Counted from the first letter of the stretch, positions 44,607 through 54,105 are shown. The stretch is 64,000 nucleotides of DNA from UBA964 sp037444685 (GCA_037444685.1 JBBILX010000005.1:1-64000); one strand, 5' to 3'. Numbers and translations are program-made. Notes: a model not told the origin generated them from the sequence alone.

Positions 44607-46822
44607 ACGGCCCGACGTTGCAGTGCCTTGCCAGCGTGCCGCGCGGCTTCGGCGACCTGCTCGCTAGCGAGCTGATAGGCTTCGGTGCTGCCGACGTGCG
44701 CGAGCGCGGCCATCAGGTGTCGTTTACGGGCCCGCTCGAGGTTGCCTACCGCGCCTGCCTGGAGTCGCGACTCGCGAGCCGCGTCTATGTCGAGATCGCG
44801 AGGTTCGATGCCCCCGACGAGGCCGGCGTGTACGATGCGCTGCGCGAGGTCGACTGGGCAGCGCACGTCGATCCGGCCGCCACGCTGGCCTGCGACTGGA
44901 GCGGCCGCCATCCGGCGATCCGTCACACGCATTTCGGCGCGCTGCGGCTCAAGGACGCGATCTGCGATGCGCTGCGCGCGAGCACCGGCACACGTCCGGA
45001 CGTCTCCACGGACCGCCCGGCCGCAAGGATCCACGCGCACGCGCGTGAGACACGGGTGACGGTATCGGTCGACCTGGCCGGTGAGGGACTGCATCGCCGC
45101 GGCTACCGCACCGAGGCGGGCGAGGCTCCCCTGCGCGAGACCGTCGCCGCGGGCCTGCTGCTGCGCGCCGGCTGGCCGACTCTCGCCGCCGCGGGCGCGC
45201 CGCTGCTCGATCCGATGTGCGGATCGGGCACGATCGTGATCGAAGCCGCCATGATCGCCGCGGATATCGCACCCAACCTCCGGCGCGACTACTTCGGCCT
45301 GCTCGGCTGGCGTGGCCACGATGCGCCGCTCTGGCAGCGCCTGCGTGCGGCGGCGCAGGCTCGCGCCACCGCGGGTCAGGTCGCGGCGACGGCGCGCGCC
45401 GCACTCGTCGGCGAGTGCCTGCTGCGCGGCAGCGACCACGACCCGCGCGCGCTGCAGGCGGCGCGTGCCAACGCGACCCGCGCCGGCGTCGCGGAGCTCG
45501 TGGACTTCACCGAAGCCGAGCTCGAAGCCGTGCGCCCCGGGCTCCGCGCCGGCCTCGTCTGCACGAATCCGCCCTATGGCATCCGTCTCGGCGAGGATGC
45601 GGCCGCGCGCGCCCTGCATCGGCGCCTCGGGCGCTGGCTCCTCGAGCACTTCGATGGCTGGCAGGCGGCGATCCTGACCGGGGCGGCAGACCTCGGGCTG
45701 GAACTCGGGCTGCGCGCACAGCGCGTGCATGCCGTCTGGAACGGCCCGATCGAGGGACGGCTGCTGCGCATCCGGGTCGAGCCGGACGCGGGGCGCGAGC
45801 TCCGGCCCACGGCGGGAGTCAGAATCGACGCGGCGCTGGCCGAGTCGCCCGGGGCGCGCATGGTTGCGAACCGGCTCGGCAAGAACCTCAGGCGTCTGCA
45901 CGCCTGGGCGCAGCGCGAGCAGGTCGGCTGCTTTCGGCTCTACGACGCCGAGATGCCCGAGTACGCGTTCGCGATCGATCTGTACACGGGCGAGGAGCCC
46001 GGCGCGCGCTGGCTCTACGTGCAGGAGTACGCGGCGCCGCGCGAGATTCCCGCGGAGGACGCGCGCCGACGCCGTGGCGAACTGCTCGCCGCGCTGCCCG
46101 GCGTGACCGGCGTCGTGCCGGCCAACATCCGCCTGCGCACCCGCCGGCGCAGCACCGGCGGCGAGCAGTATGCAAAGGTCGGCGAGCGCGGCGAGTTCCA
46201 CGTCGTGCGGGAGCAGGGCCTGCGCTTTCTCGTGAATTTCGAGGACTATCTCGATACGGGCCTGTTCCTCGACCACAGGATCACGCGCGCGCGGCTCCGC
46301 GCGGCGGCCGGCCGTACGCGATTCCTCAACCTGTTCGCCTACACCGGCAGCGCGACGGTCTACGCGGCCGCCGGCGGGGCGCGTTCGACGACGACGGTCG
46401 ATCTGTCGCGCACTTACCTCGAGTGGGCCCGGCGCAACCTCGAGCTCAACGGTCTGGCGGGAAAGGAGCACGAGTTCGTGCAGGCCGACGCGCGTGTCTG
46501 GCTCGAGGAGGCGCGCCGGTCCGGACGACGCTTCGACCTGACCTTTCTCGACCCGCCGACGTTCTCCAACTCCAAGCGCATGCAGGGCGTGCTCGACACG
46601 CAGCGGGATCACGCCGCGCTGATCGACGCATGCATGGCGCTGCTCGCGCCGACGGGAATGCTGGTTTTCTCAACGAATGCGCAGCGGTTCCGGCTCGATC
46701 CGGTGCTCGCATCGCGCTATGAGGTCGTCGACATCTCGCGGGAGACGCTGCCGGCGGACTTCGAGCGCAATGCGCGCATACACCGCTGCTTCGAGCTTCG
46801 CCATCGGTCTGGCGCCTCGTGA
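44603..46822 (+). CDS. rlmL: Bifunctional 23S rRNA methyltransferase RlmKL
   Basis: 739 residues from a GTG overlapping the preceding stop. THUMP domain at about 45-155. The RlmL half has DPMCGSGTIVIEAA and TNPPYGIRLGED and makes m2G2445. The RlmK half has FLNLFAYTGSATVYAAAGGA and DPPTFSNSKRM and makes m7G2069 (E. coli numbering). The fused form is characteristic of gammaproteobacteria and is one of the better taxonomic hints in the window. Overlaps the phosphopantetheinyl transferase by four bases. Confidence 0.95.
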   Translation: MNGPTLQCLASVPRGFGDLLASELIGFGAADVRERGHQVSFTGPLEVAYRACLESRLASRVYVEIARFDAPDEAGVYDALREVDWAAHVDPAATLACDWSGRHPAIRHTHFGALRLKDAICDALRASTGTRPDVSTDRPAARIHAHARETRVTVSVDLAGEGLHRRGYRTEAGEAPLRETVAAGLLLRAGWPTLAAAGAPLLDPMCGSGTIVIEAAMIAADIAPNLRRDYFGLLGWRGHDAPLWQRLRAAAQARATAGQVAATARAALVGECLLRGSDHDPRALQAARANATRAGVAELVDFTEAELEAVRPGLRAGLVCTNPPYGIRLGEDAAARALHRRLGRWLLEHFDGWQAAILTGAADLGLELGLRAQRVHAVWNGPIEGRLLRIRVEPDAGRELRPTAGVRIDAALAESPGARMVANRLGKNLRRLHAWAQREQVGCFRLYDAEMPEYAFAIDLYTGEEPGARWLYVQEYAAPREIPAEDARRRRGELLAALPGVTGVVPANIRLRTRRRSTGGEQYAKVGERGEFHVVREQGLRFLVNFEDYLDTGLFLDHRITRARLRAAAGRTRFLNLFAYTGSATVYAAAGGARSTTTVDLSRTYLEWARRNLELNGLAGKEHEFVQADARVWLEEARRSGRRFDLTFLDPPTFSNSKRMQGVLDTQRDHAALIDACMALLAPTGMLVFSTNAQRFRLDPVLASRYEVVDISRETLPADFERNARIHRCFELRHRSGAS

Positions 46823-47586
46823 GGCCCGCGCGCACCCTGCAACTGCTCGATCCGCGGCGGCTGCTCGCGATGGCCGGTCCGCTGCGTGCACCGCGTTCCG
46901 CAGCGCACCTCTGGGCCTTCGGGTCGGCGCGCGCGGCGCGCGACGCGACCGACCTGCGCGCGGCCTGCCTCGCGCTGCTCGATGCCGCGGAACGCGCGCG
47001 CGCGGCGAAATTCCTGTTCGACGACCATCGTCACGACTTCGTCGTCTTCCACGGGCTGATGCGCTGCATCCTCGCGCGTTACCTCGGCAGGGACCCGGCG
47101 GGGCTGCGCTTCGACGCTTCGCCCGCGGGCAAGCCATTACTGGCCGGCCTTTCGTTCAATCTGAGTCACTCGGGCGACAGGGGATTACTCGCGGTGACCG
47201 CGAGCGAGCCCGTGGGCGCCGACCTCGAGCTCGAGCGCGACGACGTCGACGTCCTCGGCATCGCTGCTCACTACTTCCACGGTGCCGAACTGGAGGCGGT
47301 GCGCGCGGCCGCGAGCGAAGGCGATGTCGCTGCAAGGCGTGCCTTCTTCCGCCATTGGGTCGCCAAGGAAGCCGTGCTCAAGGGCGCGGGCCTTGGCCTC
47401 GGCTTTCCGCTGGATCGCTTCGGCGTGCACTTCGGCTCCGGTGGCGGCGACGCCTCCGTAACCACGCTCGATGCCGTGCGGATCGCGCCAGACTGGACCC
47501 TGCGCATGCTCGAGGTCGGCAGCGGCTGCCCCGGGGCCGTGGCGATGCGCGGTCCGCAGTGGGTGCTCGAGGTGGCCGAACCCTAG
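46819..47586 (+). CDS. Sfp-type 4'-phosphopantetheinyl transferase
   Basis: 255 residues from GTG overlapping the rlmKL stop (GTGA). The Sfp-type pattern is clear: SPAGKPLLAGLSFNLSHSGD, VGADLELE (Mg-binding aspartate and glutamate), and HWVAKEAVLKGAGLGL. It transfers the phosphopantetheine arm of CoA to a carrier protein. No PKS, NRPS or carrier-protein gene lies in the window, so its partner is elsewhere or it serves primary metabolism. Confidence 0.92.
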   Translation: MRPARTLQLLDPRRLLAMAGPLRAPRSAAHLWAFGSARAARDATDLRAACLALLDAAERARAAKFLFDDHRHDFVVFHGLMRCILARYLGRDPAGLRFDASPAGKPLLAGLSFNLSHSGDRGLLAVTASEPVGADLELERDDVDVLGIAAHYFHGAELEAVRAAASEGDVAARRAFFRHWVAKEAVLKGAGLGLGFPLDRFGVHFGSGGGDASVTTLDAVRIAPDWTLRMLEVGSGCPGAVAMRGPQWVLEVAEP

Positions 47587-47620
47587 GGTCGCTCCCCATC
47601 GCGGCGCCCGGGAGCGGCGC

Positions 47621-48913
47621 CTAGAGCAGATCGCGCAACCGGTACCAGAGCATCGCCAGCACGAGCGCCGGCCGGCGCAGCGCCGCACCGCCCGGGAAGT
47701 CGCGGTGCGGGATCCGCGCGAAGACGTCGAAGCGTCCGGCCGTCCCGAGGATCGATTCGGCGAGCAGCTTACCGGCGATTCCGGTCAAAGCGATGCCGTG
47801 CCCCGAGAAGCCCTGCAGGAAATACACGTTGGGGGCCAGTCGCCCGAAATGCGGTGCCCGGTTCAGGGTGATGTCGACGTAGCCGCCCCAGGCGAAGTCG
47901 ACGCGCACGTCGGCGAGCTGCGGGAACACCGCCAGCATGCGCGCCCGCGTCGCCTCGGCGGTGTCGAAGGGATTGAGGCCGGAGTAGCTGACGCGACCGC
48001 CAAACAGCAGCCGGTGATCGGCCGAGCGGCGGAAGTAGTCGAGCACCCAGTTGATATCGGTGACGGCCGCATTGTTGCGGATCAGCGCTGCGGCGCGTTC
48101 CGCGCCGAGCGGCTCGGTGGCGACGATGTAGGTACCCACCGCCATGATCTTGCGCGCAAGCTCCGGTGCCGTCCGGCCGAGGTAGGCATTGCCGCAGAGC
48201 GCGAGCTGGCGGCAGCGGACCTCGCCGCGCGGCGTGCTGACGCGCACCTGCCCGCTGGCACCGGACGCGGCCTCGAAGGACAGCGCGCGCGTGCCCTCGA
48301 AGATCCGCAGCCCGGCCGCGGTCGCGGCCCGCGCCAGTCCCAGCGTGTAGTTGAGCGGATGCAGATGACCGCTGGCCGAGTCGAACGTGCCCGAGAGGTA
48401 GCGCTCGGTCGCCAGCAGTCCGGCGAGCTCGTCGCGCTCGACGAAACGCAGGCTATCGTAGCCGTAGCGGCTGCGCAGCGTGTCGACCCAGGCGCGCAGC
48501 TCGCGGTCCTGCCGCGGCTTGATCGCCACGTGCATCTGGCCGGGAACCCAGTCGCAGTCGAGCGCGTACTTGGCGACACGCTCGCGGATCAGGGCCAGGC
48601 CCTCGACCGTGATCTCGAATATGCGCCGCGCGTCCTCGACGCCGATCAGCTGCTCGAGCTTCTGCTCACCGCAGGCGACGCCGCAGATGGCCTGGGCCCC
48701 GCTGCGTCCCGAGGCACCCCAGCCAATGCAGTGCTCCTCGAGCAGCACCACGGACAGGCCGCTCTCGGCGAGGTGCAGTGCCGTCGAACAGCCTGCGATA
48801 CCGCCGCCGACCACGCAGACGTCGCAATCGACGCTGCCCTCGAGGCGCGGATGCACCGGCTGCGGATGGGCGCTGGCGGCGTAGTAGGACTCGACGTGGC
48901 GTGTGCGTGCCAT
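47621..48913 (-). CDS. puuB: Gamma-glutamylputrescine oxidase
   Basis: 430 residues, a DAO-type FAD oxidoreductase. Dinucleotide motif CDVCVVGGGIAGCSTALHLAESG at about 29-50, followed by HCIGWGASGRSGAQAICG and, towards the end, FSGHGIALTGIAGKLLAE. Length and pattern match PuuB, which oxidises gamma-glutamylputrescine with O2 to gamma-glutamyl-gamma-aminobutyraldehyde, NH3 and H2O2. It sits 18 bases behind puuA on the same strand and convergent with the transferase gene. Confidence 0.92.
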   Translation of the reverse strand: MARTRHVESYYAASAHPQPVHPRLEGSVDCDVCVVGGGIAGCSTALHLAESGLSVVLLEEHCIGWGASGRSGAQAICGVACGEQKLEQLIGVEDARRIFEITVEGLALIRERVAKYALDCDWVPGQMHVAIKPRQDRELRAWVDTLRSRYGYDSLRFVERDELAGLLATERYLSGTFDSASGHLHPLNYTLGLARAATAAGLRIFEGTRALSFEAASGASGQVRVSTPRGEVRCRQLALCGNAYLGRTAPELARKIMAVGTYIVATEPLGAERAAALIRNNAAVTDINWVLDYFRRSADHRLLFGGRVSYSGLNPFDTAEATRARMLAVFPQLADVRVDFAWGGYVDITLNRAPHFGRLAPNVYFLQGFSGHGIALTGIAGKLLAESILGTAGRFDVFARIPHRDFPGGAALRRPALVLAMLWYRLRDLL

Positions 48914-48931
48914 GCGGGTGGCTGCGCCGCC

Positions 48932-50323
48932 TCAGATGGCGCCGAGGTACCACTCGATCTCGAGCGGCGTGACATACGAGTTGAACTCCTCCAGCTCGGC
49001 CTGCTTGACCGTCGCGAAAAGGTCCGTGAACGGCTTGCCGAGGTACTCGGCGGCGAGCGTGCTGGCAGCGAACAGCGGGATCGCGCTGGCCCAGTGCCGG
49101 GGCAGCGTCTGGCCGGCTGCGGAGTTGGGCTGGTGGTAGGCATTGCCCGCGACCGGCGGCGGCGGTTCGACGGCGCGCGCGAGGCCGCGATGGATTCCGG
49201 CGAGGACCCAGGCAACGACGAGGTAGGGATTCGCGTCGGCGCCGGCGAGCCGGTATTCGATGCGGCGGTTCGCGGCGTCACTGGCCGGAATCCGGATCGC
49301 CGAGCCCCGGTTGTTGACCGACCACGAGGCCGTCATGGGCACGTAGGCTTCGGGCCGCAGGCGACGGTACGAGTTCGGCCCCGGCGCGCAGATCAGCATG
49401 CCTTCGCCGAGCGTCTCGAGCAGCCCGGCGACGGCGTGGCGTAACGGTGCCGAGCCGGTCGGTTCCGGGGCTGCAAACACATTGCGACCGCTGCGGTCGA
49501 GCAGGCTCACGTGTACGTGCAGCCCCGAGCCCGCCATCTCGCGGTACGGCTTCGCGAGGAAGGTCGCCTCGCAGCCGCGCGCGCGGGCGACGCTGCGCAA
49601 GGCGCGCTTGAAGCGCAGCGCCTCGTCGCAGGCACGCAGCGCATCATCGCGATGCCGCAGGTTGACCTCGAACTGCCCCGGCCCGTACTCGGCCAGCGCG
49701 GTCGTCGTCGGCACGCCCTGCGCGCGGCAGACCGACTCGATCTCGGCGAGCAGCGCCGAGTGGTCGCCGAGATCCGTCATCGAGTTGATCTGTGTGCGGA
49801 ACTCGCGGCGGCCGGTCAGCGGGGAGCGCGGCGGCTGTGGCTGACCGCGCGCATCGCGCTCGGCATCGACGAGATAGAACTCGTACTCGATCGCGACGAC
49901 CGGACGGAGGTCGAGGCGGTGGAAGCGGTCCAGCACCTGCGAGAGCACATGCCGCGGGTCGCCGAAGAACGGTCGACCATCCTGCTCGAACATGCTCACC
50001 TGCAGCTGGCCGACGCCCTCGGCTTGCCACGGCACGGGTACGAGGGTGCCCGGGATCGGCCGGCAGGGCCGGTCTGCGTCGCCCTCGTCGAAGCCTAGGC
50101 CGGTAGCCTGCACCGTACCGCCGAGCACGTCGAGCGCGAACGTCGAGCCGGGCAGCGGCATGCCCTCGGTGTAGACCTTCTCGATGCCGGCGCAGTCGAT
50201 CCGCTTGCCGCGTTCGACGGTATTCAGATCGTTGAGGTAGACGTCGAAGAACCGGATCTGCGGATACTGCTCGAGAAAGGTCCGCAGCTCTGCCCGGGCA
50301 CCCGCAATCGTGTCCTTGTTCAT
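48932..50323 (-). CDS. puuA: Gamma-glutamylputrescine synthetase (glutamine synthetase family), copy 1
   Basis: 463 residues, ATG at 50323 with GGAG nine bases upstream. Glutamine-synthetase fold: EYEFYLVD (metal glutamates), YGPGQFEVNLRH, GSGLHVHVSLLDRSGRN, SYRRLRPEAYVP, IRIPASDAANRRIEYRLAGADANPYL. PuuA-type ligases join glutamate to putrescine with ATP. It is divergent from puuD/puuA2 across a 220-base, relatively AT-rich region with two PuuR-like sites. The pair of ligases may differ in amine preference, as in the Pseudomonas PauA series. Confidence 0.9.
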   Translation of the reverse strand: MNKDTIAGARAELRTFLEQYPQIRFFDVYLNDLNTVERGKRIDCAGIEKVYTEGMPLPGSTFALDVLGGTVQATGLGFDEGDADRPCRPIPGTLVPVPWQAEGVGQLQVSMFEQDGRPFFGDPRHVLSQVLDRFHRLDLRPVVAIEYEFYLVDAERDARGQPQPPRSPLTGRREFRTQINSMTDLGDHSALLAEIESVCRAQGVPTTTALAEYGPGQFEVNLRHRDDALRACDEALRFKRALRSVARARGCEATFLAKPYREMAGSGLHVHVSLLDRSGRNVFAAPEPTGSAPLRHAVAGLLETLGEGMLICAPGPNSYRRLRPEAYVPMTASWSVNNRGSAIRIPASDAANRRIEYRLAGADANPYLVVAWVLAGIHRGLARAVEPPPPVAGNAYHQPNSAAGQTLPRHWASAIPLFAASTLAAEYLGKPFTDLFATVKQAELEEFNSYVTPLEIEWYLGAI

Positions 50324-50339
50324 CGGATACGGCTCCGAG

Positions 50340-50349
50340 TGTTTAATAT
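50340..50349. promoter_or_regulatory. Candidate PuuR box TGTTTAATAT (puuA side)
   Basis: Sixteen bases upstream of the puuA start. Identical over ten bases to 41061-41070; on the minus strand it reads AAAATATTAAACA, close to the E. coli PuuR box. Confidence 0.5.
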
Positions 50350-50504
50350 TTTGGTACAGCCTGGAACATGCTGCCTACCGGCGCCAAAAATCACCGCTCG
50401 CAGCGAAACGGGTTCGAGTCCAGCACTCAAGAAAAATCATTTTCTATCAGCTACATAGTGCACAGTCGAGGTCATCGGGCGACCGCAGCGGAAGTCAGGT
50501 AAGC

Positions 50505-50518
50505 TGTTTAGCATATTC
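50505..50518. promoter_or_regulatory. Possible second PuuR-like site upstream of puuD
   Basis: TGTTTAGCATATTC resembles the inverse of the E. coli PuuR box (TGTTCATTATATTTT), about ten of fifteen positions by eye. It lies 26 bases before the puuD start in the divergent region. Confidence 0.35.
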
Positions 50519-50543
50519 GACGAGTCGTCTGCGTCGCCAATTC

Positions 50544-51341
50544 ATGAAGAATCTTCGCCCGATCATTGGGATCCCCACCGACCGACGCATGCTCGGCCCG
50601 CACCCGTTCCACGCCGTCGGCGAGAAATACATCCATGCGGTCGAGGCGGCCGCGGATGCGTTTCCGCTGCTGATCCCCGTGATGCCGGAACCGCTGCCGG
50701 TGGAAGAGATCCTCGCGCGGGTCGATGGCATCCTGTTCACCGGCAGTCCCTCCAATGTCGAACCGCGGCATTACGGTGGCGAGCCGCCGGCGCCGGGTAC
50801 CTGGCTCGATCCCGAGCGCGATGCGACCACGCTGGCGCTGATCCCTAGAGCCATTGCCGCCGGCATTCCGGTACTCGGCATCTGCCGCGGTTTCCAGGAG
50901 ATGAACGTCGCCTTTGGCGGCACGCTGTGGCAAGCCGTGCAGGACGTGGAGGGCCATCTGGATCATCGCGAGGATCGCAACGCGCCGCTCGACGTGCAGT
51001 ATGGCCCGGCGCACGATCTGATCGTCGAGCCCGGCTCGCAGCTCGCGCAGTATGTGGGCGGGGCGGGCCGAGTTTGCGTCAATTCGCTGCATGCCCAGGG
51101 GGTGCGCCAGCTCGGTGCCGGGCTCGCGGTCGAGGCGCGCGCGCCCGACGGCCTGATCGAGGCCTTCCGGGTCGAGGCGGCGCCCGCGTTCGCGCTCGCG
51201 GTGCAGTGGCACCCCGAGTGGCGCGTGCTCGCTGACCCGCTTTCCTACGCACTGTTCGCGGCCTTCGGCGCCGCGGCACGCGAACGTGCCGCGCGCCATG
51301 CGCAGCCGCGCCTGTTCGAGGACATCCGCCATGCCCGTTGA
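50544..51341 (+). CDS. puuD: Gamma-glutamyl-GABA hydrolase
   Basis: 265 residues from ATG at 50544. Class I glutamine amidotransferase-like hydrolase: IIGIPTDRR start, DGILFTGSPSNVEPRHYGGE, nucleophile cysteine in VLGICRGFQEMNVAFGG, VNSLHAQGVR, and catalytic histidine and glutamate in VQWHPEW. PuuD releases GABA and glutamate from gamma-glutamyl-GABA. The last 11 bases overlap the next gene. Divergent from puuA. Confidence 0.93.
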   Translation: MKNLRPIIGIPTDRRMLGPHPFHAVGEKYIHAVEAAADAFPLLIPVMPEPLPVEEILARVDGILFTGSPSNVEPRHYGGEPPAPGTWLDPERDATTLALIPRAIAAGIPVLGICRGFQEMNVAFGGTLWQAVQDVEGHLDHREDRNAPLDVQYGPAHDLIVEPGSQLAQYVGGAGRVCVNSLHAQGVRQLGAGLAVEARAPDGLIEAFRVEAAPAFALAVQWHPEWRVLADPLSYALFAAFGAAARERAARHAQPRLFEDIRHAR

Positions 51342-52671
51342 CATCCAGCAGTTCTTTCGCGACCACGGCATACAGGAGGTCGAGGCCATCGTGCCCGACA
51401 TGGCCGGCATCGCGCGCGGCAAGGTCATGCCGGCGAAGAAGTTCGCCGAGGACCAGGGCATGCGACTGCCCGAGAGCATCTTCCTGCAGACCGTCACGGG
51501 CGACTATCCGGAGGAGCCGGGCGCCGCGATGAGTCCGGCCGAGATCGACATCATCCTCAAGCCCGATCCGCGCACCGTGCGCCGCGTGCCGTGGGCACCC
51601 GAGCCGACGGCCCAGGTGATCCACGACTGCTTCTACGCCGACGGCCGGCGCGTCAAGATGGCGCCGCGCGAAGTGCTGCGTCATGTGCTCGACCTGTACG
51701 CGCAGAAAGGCTGGGAGCCGGTCGTCGCGCCGGAGCTCGAGTTCTACCTCGTCGAACCCAACACCGACGCCGACTACCAGCTCAAGCCGCCGATCGGCCG
51801 CTCGGGACGCGCCGAGCCGGGCCGCCAGTCCTACAGCATCGCCGCCGTCAACGAATTCGACCCGCTGTTCGACGACGTCTACCAGTTCTGCGAGGACCAG
51901 GACATCGCAATCGACACGCTGATCCACGAGGACGGTCCGGCGCAGATGGAGATCAATCTGCTGCACGGCAATGCCCTCGACCTCGCGGACCAGGCGTTCA
52001 TGTTCAAGCGCACGGCGCGCGAGGCGGCCCTTCGGCACAAGATGTACGCGACGTTCATGGCCAAGCCGCATGCGAAGGAGCCCGGCAGCGCCATGCACAT
52101 CCACCAGAGCGTCGTCGACCGCGAGAGCGGACGGAACGTGTTTTCCGCGAGGGACGGCACGCCGTCCCAGCTGTTCTTCGCCCACATCGCCGGTCTGCAG
52201 AAGTACCTTCCCGCGGCCATGGCGCTGCTGGCTCCCAACGTGAACTCGTACCGGCGTATCACGCGCTTCCAGGTCGCGCCGATCAACGTCCAGTGGGGTT
52301 ACGACAACCGCACGGCAGGCCTGCGCGTACCGCTGTCCGATGCGCAGTCGCGCCGCGTCGAGAACCGCATCTCGGGAGCCGATGCCAATCCCTATCTGGC
52401 GATGGCGGCGTCGCTCGCCTGCGGCTATCTCGGCATGGTCGAGGGACTCTCGCCGACCGATCCGATCACCGGCAGCGCCCATGAACTGCCGTTCTCGCTG
52501 CCGCGCAATCTTGATGAGGCGATCCGCCGGCTCCGGGACTGCGATCCGCTGATCGAAATCCTCAGCGAGGCCTTCGTCTCGGCGTTCACGCTGGTCAAGG
52601 AGGCCGAGTACGAGGTCTTCCTGCAGGTGATCAGTTCGTGGGAGCGCGAGCATCTGCTGCTGAACGTCTGA
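51331..52671 (+). CDS. Gamma-glutamylpolyamine synthetase (glutamine synthetase family), copy 2
   Basis: 446 residues; ATG at 51331 lies inside the end of puuD. Family motifs: VPDMAGIARGKVMPAKKFA at the start, PELEFYLVEPN, EDGPAQMEINLLHGN, AMHIHQSVVDRESGRN, SYRRITRFQVAP, RRVENRISGADANPYLAMAA. It is clearly a paralogue of the ligase at 48932-50323 but distant from it. Placed between puuD and the putrescine aminotransferase, it probably ligates glutamate to putrescine or another polyamine such as spermidine, cadaverine or diaminopropane. Confidence 0.9.
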   Translation: MPVDIQQFFRDHGIQEVEAIVPDMAGIARGKVMPAKKFAEDQGMRLPESIFLQTVTGDYPEEPGAAMSPAEIDIILKPDPRTVRRVPWAPEPTAQVIHDCFYADGRRVKMAPREVLRHVLDLYAQKGWEPVVAPELEFYLVEPNTDADYQLKPPIGRSGRAEPGRQSYSIAAVNEFDPLFDDVYQFCEDQDIAIDTLIHEDGPAQMEINLLHGNALDLADQAFMFKRTAREAALRHKMYATFMAKPHAKEPGSAMHIHQSVVDRESGRNVFSARDGTPSQLFFAHIAGLQKYLPAAMALLAPNVNSYRRITRFQVAPINVQWGYDNRTAGLRVPLSDAQSRRVENRISGADANPYLAMAASLACGYLGMVEGLSPTDPITGSAHELPFSLPRNLDEAIRRLRDCDPLIEILSEAFVSAFTLVKEAEYEVFLQVISSWEREHLLLNV

Positions 52672-52694
52672 GCCGAGGGAACCGGAGCAAAGAC

Positions 52695-54068
52695 ATGGCG
52701 CGCACGACGCGTGAGTGGCAGCGGCTCGACGCGGCCCACTACCTGCATCCGTTCACCGATTACAAGGCGCTCGCCGGCAAGGGGGCGCGGGTGATCACGC
52801 GGGCCGAGGGTGTCTACCTCTACGACTCCGACGGTCGGCGCATCCTCGATGGCATGTCCGGACTCTGGTGCGTTGCAATGGGCTATGGCCGCCGGGACCT
52901 TGCCGAAGCGGCTCATCGGCAGATGCTCGAACTGCCTTACTACAACAGCTTCTTCCAGTGCGCCAATCCGCCGGCGATCGAGCTCGCCCGCCTGCTGGTC
53001 GAGCTGACCCCGCCGCAGTTCAACCACGTGTTCTTCACGGGCTCGGGCAGCGAGGCGAACGACACCATGGTGCGCATGGTGCGCCGCTACTGGGACCTCA
53101 TGGGCCAGCCCGAGCGGCAGATCATCATCAGTCGCTGGAACAGTTATCACGGCAGCACGATGGCCGGCGCCTCCCTCGGAGGCATGAAGCCCATGCATGC
53201 GCAGGGCGGCCTGCCGATTCCTGGGATCTCGCACATCGAGCAGCCGTACTGGTTCGAATGCGGCGGTGATCTCGATCCCGGCGAATTCGGGCTCAAGGCC
53301 GCGCGCGCCCTCGAGCAGCGCATCCTTGAGCTCGGTCCCGAGCGGGTCGCCGCGTTCGTCGGCGAGCCTGTGCAGGGGGCGGGTGGCGTCGTGATCCCGC
53401 CGGCGACCTATTGGCCGGAGATCCAGCGCATCGTCGATCGCTACGGCATCCTGCTGGTGTCGGACGAGGTGATCTGTGGCTTCGGCCGGACCGGGCAGTG
53501 GTTCGGCTGCGAGCACTACGGCACCCGACCAGACTTTCTGACGCTCGCCAAGGCGATCACCTCGGGGTACCTGCCGCTCGGCGCGCTGATGGTTTCTGAC
53601 CGCGTCGCCGACGTACTCGTCGAGCGGGGCGGGGAGTTCTTCCATGGCTTCACCTACTCGGGTCATCCGGTAGCCTGCGCCGTCGCGATGGCCAACCTCA
53701 CGGCGATGCGCGACGAGGGCGTGGTGCCGCGGGTCCGAGCGGAGCTCGCGCCGTACTGGGCGCGGCGCTGGAGTGAGCTGGCTGCCCATCCGCTGGTCGG
53801 CGAGGCGCGCAGTCTCGGGCTGTTCGGCGCGATCGAGCTCGTCCCGCGCAAGCCCTCGCGCGAGTTCTTCCCAAGGCGCGGCGAAGTCGGCCTTCGCTGC
53901 CGTGAGATCGTGATCGGCAACGGCCTGATCATGCGTGCCGTATGGGACACGATGATCGTGGCACCACCGCTCGTCATCTCGGCGGCCGAGATCGACGCGC
54001 TGCTGTCCATCGTGGTGCGTTCGCTCGACCAGTTGTACCAGGAATTGCGCCGCGACGGGCTCGTCTGA
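52695..54068 (+). CDS. spuC: Putrescine (polyamine)--pyruvate aminotransferase, SpuC-like
   Basis: 457 residues; CCGGAGC lies eleven bases before ATG. Class III aminotransferase: AHYLHPFTDYKALAGKGARVI is the typical SpuC start, FTGSGSEANDTMVRMVRRYW, NSYHGSTMAGASLGG, LVSDEVICGFGRTGQWFG and LTLAKAITSGYLPLGA with the PLP lysine. It transfers the amino group of putrescine to pyruvate, giving 4-aminobutanal and alanine, a parallel route to the gamma-glutamyl pathway. Upstream of the potFGHI uptake operon. Confidence 0.9.
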   Translation: MARTTREWQRLDAAHYLHPFTDYKALAGKGARVITRAEGVYLYDSDGRRILDGMSGLWCVAMGYGRRDLAEAAHRQMLELPYYNSFFQCANPPAIELARLLVELTPPQFNHVFFTGSGSEANDTMVRMVRRYWDLMGQPERQIIISRWNSYHGSTMAGASLGGMKPMHAQGGLPIPGISHIEQPYWFECGGDLDPGEFGLKAARALEQRILELGPERVAAFVGEPVQGAGGVVIPPATYWPEIQRIVDRYGILLVSDEVICGFGRTGQWFGCEHYGTRPDFLTLAKAITSGYLPLGALMVSDRVADVLVERGGEFFHGFTYSGHPVACAVAMANLTAMRDEGVVPRVRAELAPYWARRWSELAAHPLVGEARSLGLFGAIELVPRKPSREFFPRRGEVGLRCREIVIGNGLIMRAVWDTMIVAPPLVISAAEIDALLSIVVRSLDQLYQELRRDGLV

Positions 54069-54076
54069 CGCGCGTC

Positions 54077-54105
54077 TTTCCAGCCCGGGCCCGCTGTTAT
54101 ATAAC
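54077..54105 (+). promoter_or_regulatory. Predicted promoter of potFGHI
   Basis: TTTCCA at 54077-54082 and TATAAC at 54100-54105 with a 17-base spacer. The -10 overlaps a perfect palindrome GTTATATAAC (54096-54105). Predicted transcript start about 54112, giving a leader of about 40 bases. Confidence 0.45.
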
